NCBI GenBank assembly: GCA_017552495.1
Contig: JAFZPW010000182.1
Span: 1-6,687, forward strand
Length of the DNA stretch: 6,687 nucleotides
Direction of reading: 5' to 3'
From: Clostridia bacterium
GTDB lineage: Bacteria > Bacillota > Clostridia > Oscillospirales > Butyricicoccaceae
Shown here piece after piece: positions 5,779 to 6,687 of the stretch. The number at the start of each line of letters is the position of its first letter. Position 1 is the first letter of the stretch. Made by a program: the position numbers and the translations under genes. A model generated the notes under the pieces. The model was not told where the DNA came from and did no database searches. It saw only the letters and a program-made list of their open reading frames with translations.

Positions 5779-6687
5779 ATGAAACAACTAATCAAACCCG
5801 ACCGGCTGCGGCCGGGCGACAAGGTGGCTGCGGTGAGCCTTTCCTGGGGCGCCGCCGGCGAGCCGGATATTCGCTGGCGCTATGCTTTGGGAAAAGCGCG
5901 GCTGGAGCAGGAATTCGGCTTGCGGGTGATGGAAATGCCTCACACACTGGCATCGGCGCGATACGTCAGCGAGCATCCGGAAGCCCGGTGCGCCGACCTG
6001 ATGGAGGCGTTTGCCGATGACGGGATCAAGGCGGTCTTTACCGTTATCGGCGGGAACGACAGCATCCGGATGCTGCCCTATGTAAATTTTTCCGTTTTGC
6101 GGGAGCACCCCAAAATTTTCACCGGCTATTCCGACGGGACGGTTACGGATTTTTTCTGTCTGCACGCAGGAATCGCCAGCTTTTACGGCGCGCATGTGCT
6201 TAACGACTTCGGCGAGCCGGGGCAGATGCACCCCTACACCCGCCGGATGGTGCGGCGGCTGCTTTTTGATCCGTCGCCTGTAGGCGAAATCGAGGCTTGC
6301 GGCATGGTCAGCCGCTCTGAACTGCCCTGGTCGGAAAAAGCACAACCCGCAAGGCGGTGTTTTGTGCCAGATACGGGCTATCGCCCTTTGCAGGGCGGCA
6401 TGGCGGAAGGGCGGCTCCTGGGCGGCTGCTTCGAGGTGTTCCCCGACGTATGGGACCTGTTCCCGCCGCCGGAGGCGTGGGAGAACGTAATTTTTTTCTT
6501 TGAGATCTGCGGTACGCCCACCGAGGAGCACTATCGCGCCTGCCTGCGGAAATATGGAGAAATGGGCATTTTACAGCGCATCTCCGGCTTGTTGATGGGC
6601 AAACCGCTGGGCGGCCCCGCCGCCGAGCGGCTTTACGACCGGGTGACGCTGGAGGTGCTGAAGGAATATGGCAGGGGCGATCTTCCC
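5779..6687 (+). CDS. S66-family serine carboxypeptidase (LD-carboxypeptidase / MccF-like), 3'-truncated
   Basis: This is a cytoplasmic serine peptidase of family S66. The family includes LD-carboxypeptidases, which remove the terminal D-Ala from murein tetrapeptides during cell-wall recycling, and MccF-like enzymes, which cleave the peptide-nucleotide antibiotic microcin C. The window shows 303 codons and no stop; the family usually has about 300-350 residues, so a short C-terminal piece is missing. Visible marks are the start IKPDRLRPGDKVAAVS (5-20), the IGGNDSIRMLPY block (90-101), GYSDGT (116-121) with the expected nucleophile Ser118, and GRLLGGCFEVF (211-221) with the expected catalytic Glu219. 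GILQRISGLLMGKPLGG (263-279) is the family's late block. The catalytic His normally follows this region and lies past the window end. The GG-x-x-E form favours the MccF-like branch over classic LdcA, but substrate cannot be decided. There is no signal peptide. It uses rarer codons (CTA, TTA) unlike oppC and oppD, and sits behind a terminator. Confidence 0.88.
   Translation, partial: MKQLIKPDRLRPGDKVAAVSLSWGAAGEPDIRWRYALGKARLEQEFGLRVMEMPHTLASARYVSEHPEARCADLMEAFADDGIKAVFTVIGGNDSIRMLPYVNFSVLREHPKIFTGYSDGTVTDFFCLHAGIASFYGAHVLNDFGEPGQMHPYTRRMVRRLLFDPSPVGEIEACGMVSRSELPWSEKAQPARRCFVPDTGYRPLQGGMAEGRLLGGCFEVFPDVWDLFPPPEAWENVIFFFEICGTPTEEHYRACLRKYGEMGILQRISGLLMGKPLGGPAAERLYDRVTLEVLKEYGRGDLP

Noticed and set aside
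5788..6531. Minus-strand open frame opposite the S66 peptidase gene
   Set aside because: The plus strand encodes clear S66 motifs across the same span. The reverse product shows no family features.
1..6687. A novel defence, mobile or CRISPR system
   Set aside because: Every base is accounted for by a standard peptide importer operon, a partial S66 peptidase and short regulatory gaps. No repeats, transposase, integrase or phage-like genes were seen.

Overview
The window looks like chromosomal DNA of a moderately GC-rich Bacillota, most likely a Clostridia-type anaerobe. This rests on strong AGGAGG-type ribosome binding sites before every gene whose start is visible, tight gene packing, intrinsic-terminator style, and proteins that resemble the Opp/Ami oligopeptide transporters of Gram-positive bacteria. 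The species cannot be named from the sequence alone. GC was judged by eye.

Positions 1-5719 hold one operon for an ATP-driven oligopeptide importer, in the order binding protein (oppA-like, 5' end outside the window), permease oppB, permease oppC, ATPase oppD, ATPase oppF. A GC-rich hairpin without a good U-tract lies between the binding-protein gene and oppB. It probably lowers downstream expression or stabilises the upstream message, so that binding protein is made in excess of the membrane complex. From oppB on, the genes are translationally coupled: oppB and oppC share one base, oppC and oppD are 15 bases apart, and oppD and oppF overlap by 20 bases. A strong intrinsic terminator closes the operon at 5731-5759.

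Positions 5779-6687 hold the first 303 codons of an S66-family serine carboxypeptidase (LD-carboxypeptidase / MccF-like), cut off by the window end before its expected catalytic histidine. It starts only 19 bases after the terminator U-tract, so it is probably expressed by read-through. The pairing suggests, without proving, that imported peptides such as murein peptides or peptide-nucleotide antibiotics are trimmed in the cytoplasm.

The genes work together as follows. The lipid-anchored binding protein would capture peptides outside the cell, OppB and OppC form the channel, and OppD and OppF bind and hydrolyse ATP. The S66 enzyme may process a subset of the cargo. I saw no RNA genes, mobile elements, CRISPR arrays or phage genes, and no non-coding stretch longer than about 120 bases. 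The region is mostly ordinary. The points worth a second look are the long acidic N-terminus of OppC, the loss of the Fe-S-type cysteines from OppD, the two transcription-control hairpins, and the transporter-peptidase pairing.
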